Shown here: positions 62,618-64,000 of the stretch, in pieces
How positions within the stretch are numbered: position 1 is the stretch's first letter
How the letters are laid out: every line of letters starts with the position of its first letter
Source of the DNA: JBNJFY01 sp051747265
GTDB lineage: Bacteria > Bacteroidota > Rhodothermia > Balneolales > Balneolaceae
Direction: 5' to 3'
DNA length: 64,000 bases
Assembly: GCA_051747265.1 (NCBI GenBank)
Contig: JBNJFY010000006.1
Location: 62,001-126,000, forward strand
The notes under the pieces: generated by a model
Databases searched by the model: none
What the model saw: only the letters and a program-made list of their open reading frames with translations
Told to the model about the DNA's origin: nothing
Program-made: the position numbers and the translations under genes

Positions 62618-64000
62618 TTGAGGCTTGATTCCAAGTAGTTTGCTTTCCCTCAATTTCTGATACGGGCCGGTTTCCCGCTATTTTGGGTCGCAGGGATAAA
62701 AACAGAGCAGGTAGTAACAATAAATCCGCAAATAACGCTACCGCTATTGTAGAGCAAACCAGAATCCCCATCAACATCGTGGAGTGAAATTCACTAAATA
62801 CCAAGCTGCCAAATCCAACCACCAGGATCATGCTGGTAATGAAGATGGCTTTTCCGGTGTAAACAGTGGTTTTCTGGAGAGCATTCACAAAATTACCACT
62901 TCGCAAGTATTCAATACGAAATCTGGCCAAGTAGTGAATCGTATCATCCACGGCAATGCCAAAGGCAATGGTAAAGATGACTGCGGTGGAGGGTTTAATA
63001 TGAATATTCAAATATCCCATTATGCCCGCAATAATGATCAAGGGTAAGATATTGGGTAGCAGAGAGATAATTACCAGTTTAGCCGTTCGAAATAAGAGGG
63101 CCATAATGATAGAGATCCCTATAAAAGCCAAACCGATACTGGAGGCTAATGCAGTTACCATCTTGTCATTGATAGCCGCACTCAGTACCGTGGTGCCGGT
63201 GATGGTGATATCAGTATCTGATAATTGTTGGTCAGCATATTTCTGTAGATCGTCGCGAAGCAGATTGATTTCCTTGGAGCCCACATCGTAAAGTTGAGTG
63301 GATATACGTAAGGTCCGATAGTCAAAATCGACAAATGAATTTAACATCTCGTCATTGTTGAGTTCCAGCAAGAGTAAATATTGACTGATTAATGGTCCAG
63401 AGGAAGGAATTTGACCACTTTGGGATTCATTTAATACCCGATCCATTTCTTTGATAAGAGTGTTCAAAGAAGTCACACTGTGGACTTCGGAATGGGATCG
63501 AATAAAAGATTCAAACTGATCAACTTGATGCAGCCATTGGGCATTTTTGACCGAGCCTTGTTTGGGAGTTAGAATAAGCTCCATGGGAAAGGGCGGACTC
63601 AAATTTTTACTAAAGAAACGACTGTCTGCAATTAGTTTTGAATCTTGGCCAATATCATCAAAAACCCGACCGTTGATCTCCAAACGAGTCATTCCATAAC
63701 CGGCAGCAAGTAACAGTATCGCGGTAATCAAAAAAACTTGTTTCTGATGATTTCGCACGTATCTAAACATGCGATTCAGCAGAATCTTAAAAATCGTATC
63801 AAAAGAGCGATTAGATCGAGCTTTGGCATTAAAACGCTTAATTTCGAACAGCTGGATAATGGAAGGCAGAGCTATCATGGTAATGATATAGGCAATCAAC
63901 ACACCGGCCGCTGTGTATAGCCCAAAGCGTTTCATGGGCATCACCGAGCTACTATACAAAGTTACAAAACCAATTGCGGTGGTGACGCTGGTTAAAAAAG
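62541..64000 (-). CDS. MMPL/RND-family exporter, C-terminal part (cut by window edge)
   Basis: The minus-strand frame is open from the edge at 64000 to a stop at 62541, about 486 residues. The edge sequence FLTSVTTAIGFVTLYSSSVMP is an internal RND segment, so the gene continues outside. A loop between spans, a periplasmic region (about 125-260) and the final five-span bundle with FGIAVDDTIHYLARFRIEY are visible. It is shorter in its periplasmic part than the RND protein at 30.7 kb and not closely alike. Confidence 0.88.
   Translation of the reverse strand, partial: FLTSVTTAIGFVTLYSSSVMPMKRFGLYTAAGVLIAYIITMIALPSIIQLFEIKRFNAKARSNRSFDTIFKILLNRMFRYVRNHQKQVFLITAILLLAAGYGMTRLEINGRVFDDIGQDSKLIADSRFFSKNLSPPFPMELILTPKQGSVKNAQWLHQVDQFESFIRSHSEVHSVTSLNTLIKEMDRVLNESQSGQIPSSGPLISQYLLLLELNNDEMLNSFVDFDYRTLRISTQLYDVGSKEINLLRDDLQKYADQQLSDTDITITGTTVLSAAINDKMVTALASSIGLAFIGISIIMALLFRTAKLVIISLLPNILPLIIIAGIMGYLNIHIKPSTAVIFTIAFGIAVDDTIHYLARFRIEYLRSGNFVNALQKTTVYTGKAIFITSMILVVGFGSLVFSEFHSTMLMGILVCSTIAVALFADLLLLPALFLSLRPKIAGNRPVSEIEGKQTTWNQASTTSNDLPHYPKSFDGPSAWEESHQS

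Noticed and set aside
1..64000. CRISPR array, prophage, insertion sequence or integron
   Set aside because: No regularly spaced repeats, transposase, integrase or phage structural genes are present. The only large repeat is the 575-bp tandem duplication.

Overview
The window looks like a chromosomal segment of a Gram-negative bacterium of the Bacteroidota sensu lato, most likely the Balneolota/Rhodothermota side. Pointers are an F-type ATP synthase operon without the beta and epsilon genes, a subunit a with a cleavable signal peptide and a long periplasmic N-terminus, bacillithiol synthesis (BshC), a DUF151-UVR protein, a Wzi-type outer-membrane barrel, poor Shine-Dalgarno sites and frequent TTG/GTG starts. 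This placement is an inference; no rRNA is present. There is one tRNA (Ser-UGA) and no CRISPR array, phage, transposase or integrase.

Layout. 0-7.4 kb: sigma-54 response regulator, folD, a small unknown gene, guaB, two glycosyltransferases. 6.5-13.6 kb: an M23 peptidase and bactofilin pair (cell shape), followed directly by atpZ/atpI-like genes and atpB-E-F-H-A-G. 13.6-15.9 kb: tRNA-Ser with terminator, a TolC-type outer-membrane protein and an MlaC-like lipid-binding protein. 15.9-28 kb: surface-glycoconjugate region. Its first operon has a GT-A transferase, a DUF3047 protein, a multi-span membrane protein and Wzi. After it come two glycosyltransferases on the other strand, a CDP-glycerol-type glycerophosphotransferase, a secreted lipocalin-like protein, two sulfotransferases and a Wzx-like flippase. 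28.4-33.2 kb: myo-inositol-phosphate synthase, a probable CTP:inositol-phosphate cytidylyltransferase and an MMPL/RND exporter. 33.2-39.1 kb: TrkH/TrkA potassium uptake, RecO, an HtrA protease and a lipoprotein. 39.3-42.9 kb: NADP isocitrate dehydrogenase and the GDP-L-fucose pair fcl-gmd. 42.9-50.6 kb: information processing (small membrane protein, MutL, tRNA-queuosine mannosyltransferase-like protein, DnaB, a uracil-DNA glycosylase-like protein, MtaB). 50.8-58.2 kb: nuoA-H on the minus strand, ending at a strong terminator. 58.4-64 kb: DUF151 nuclease, BshC, 5-formyl-THF cyclo-ligase, PspC protein, thymidylate kinase and a partial RND exporter.

The most unusual structure is an exact 575-bp direct tandem duplication at the mutL/glycosyltransferase junction (44572-45146 and 45147-45721). 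It leaves both genes intact and creates a second, free-standing copy of the MutL C-terminal domain. Other points worth following are DnaB ending in an SSB-like acidic tip, a family-4-like uracil glycosylase lacking all four iron-sulfur cysteines, a MutL with degraded endonuclease motifs, an extra glutamate in the ATP synthase c subunit, a GC-rich gmd, and the inositol/sulfate/glycerol-phosphate surface gene set, whose product I cannot identify.
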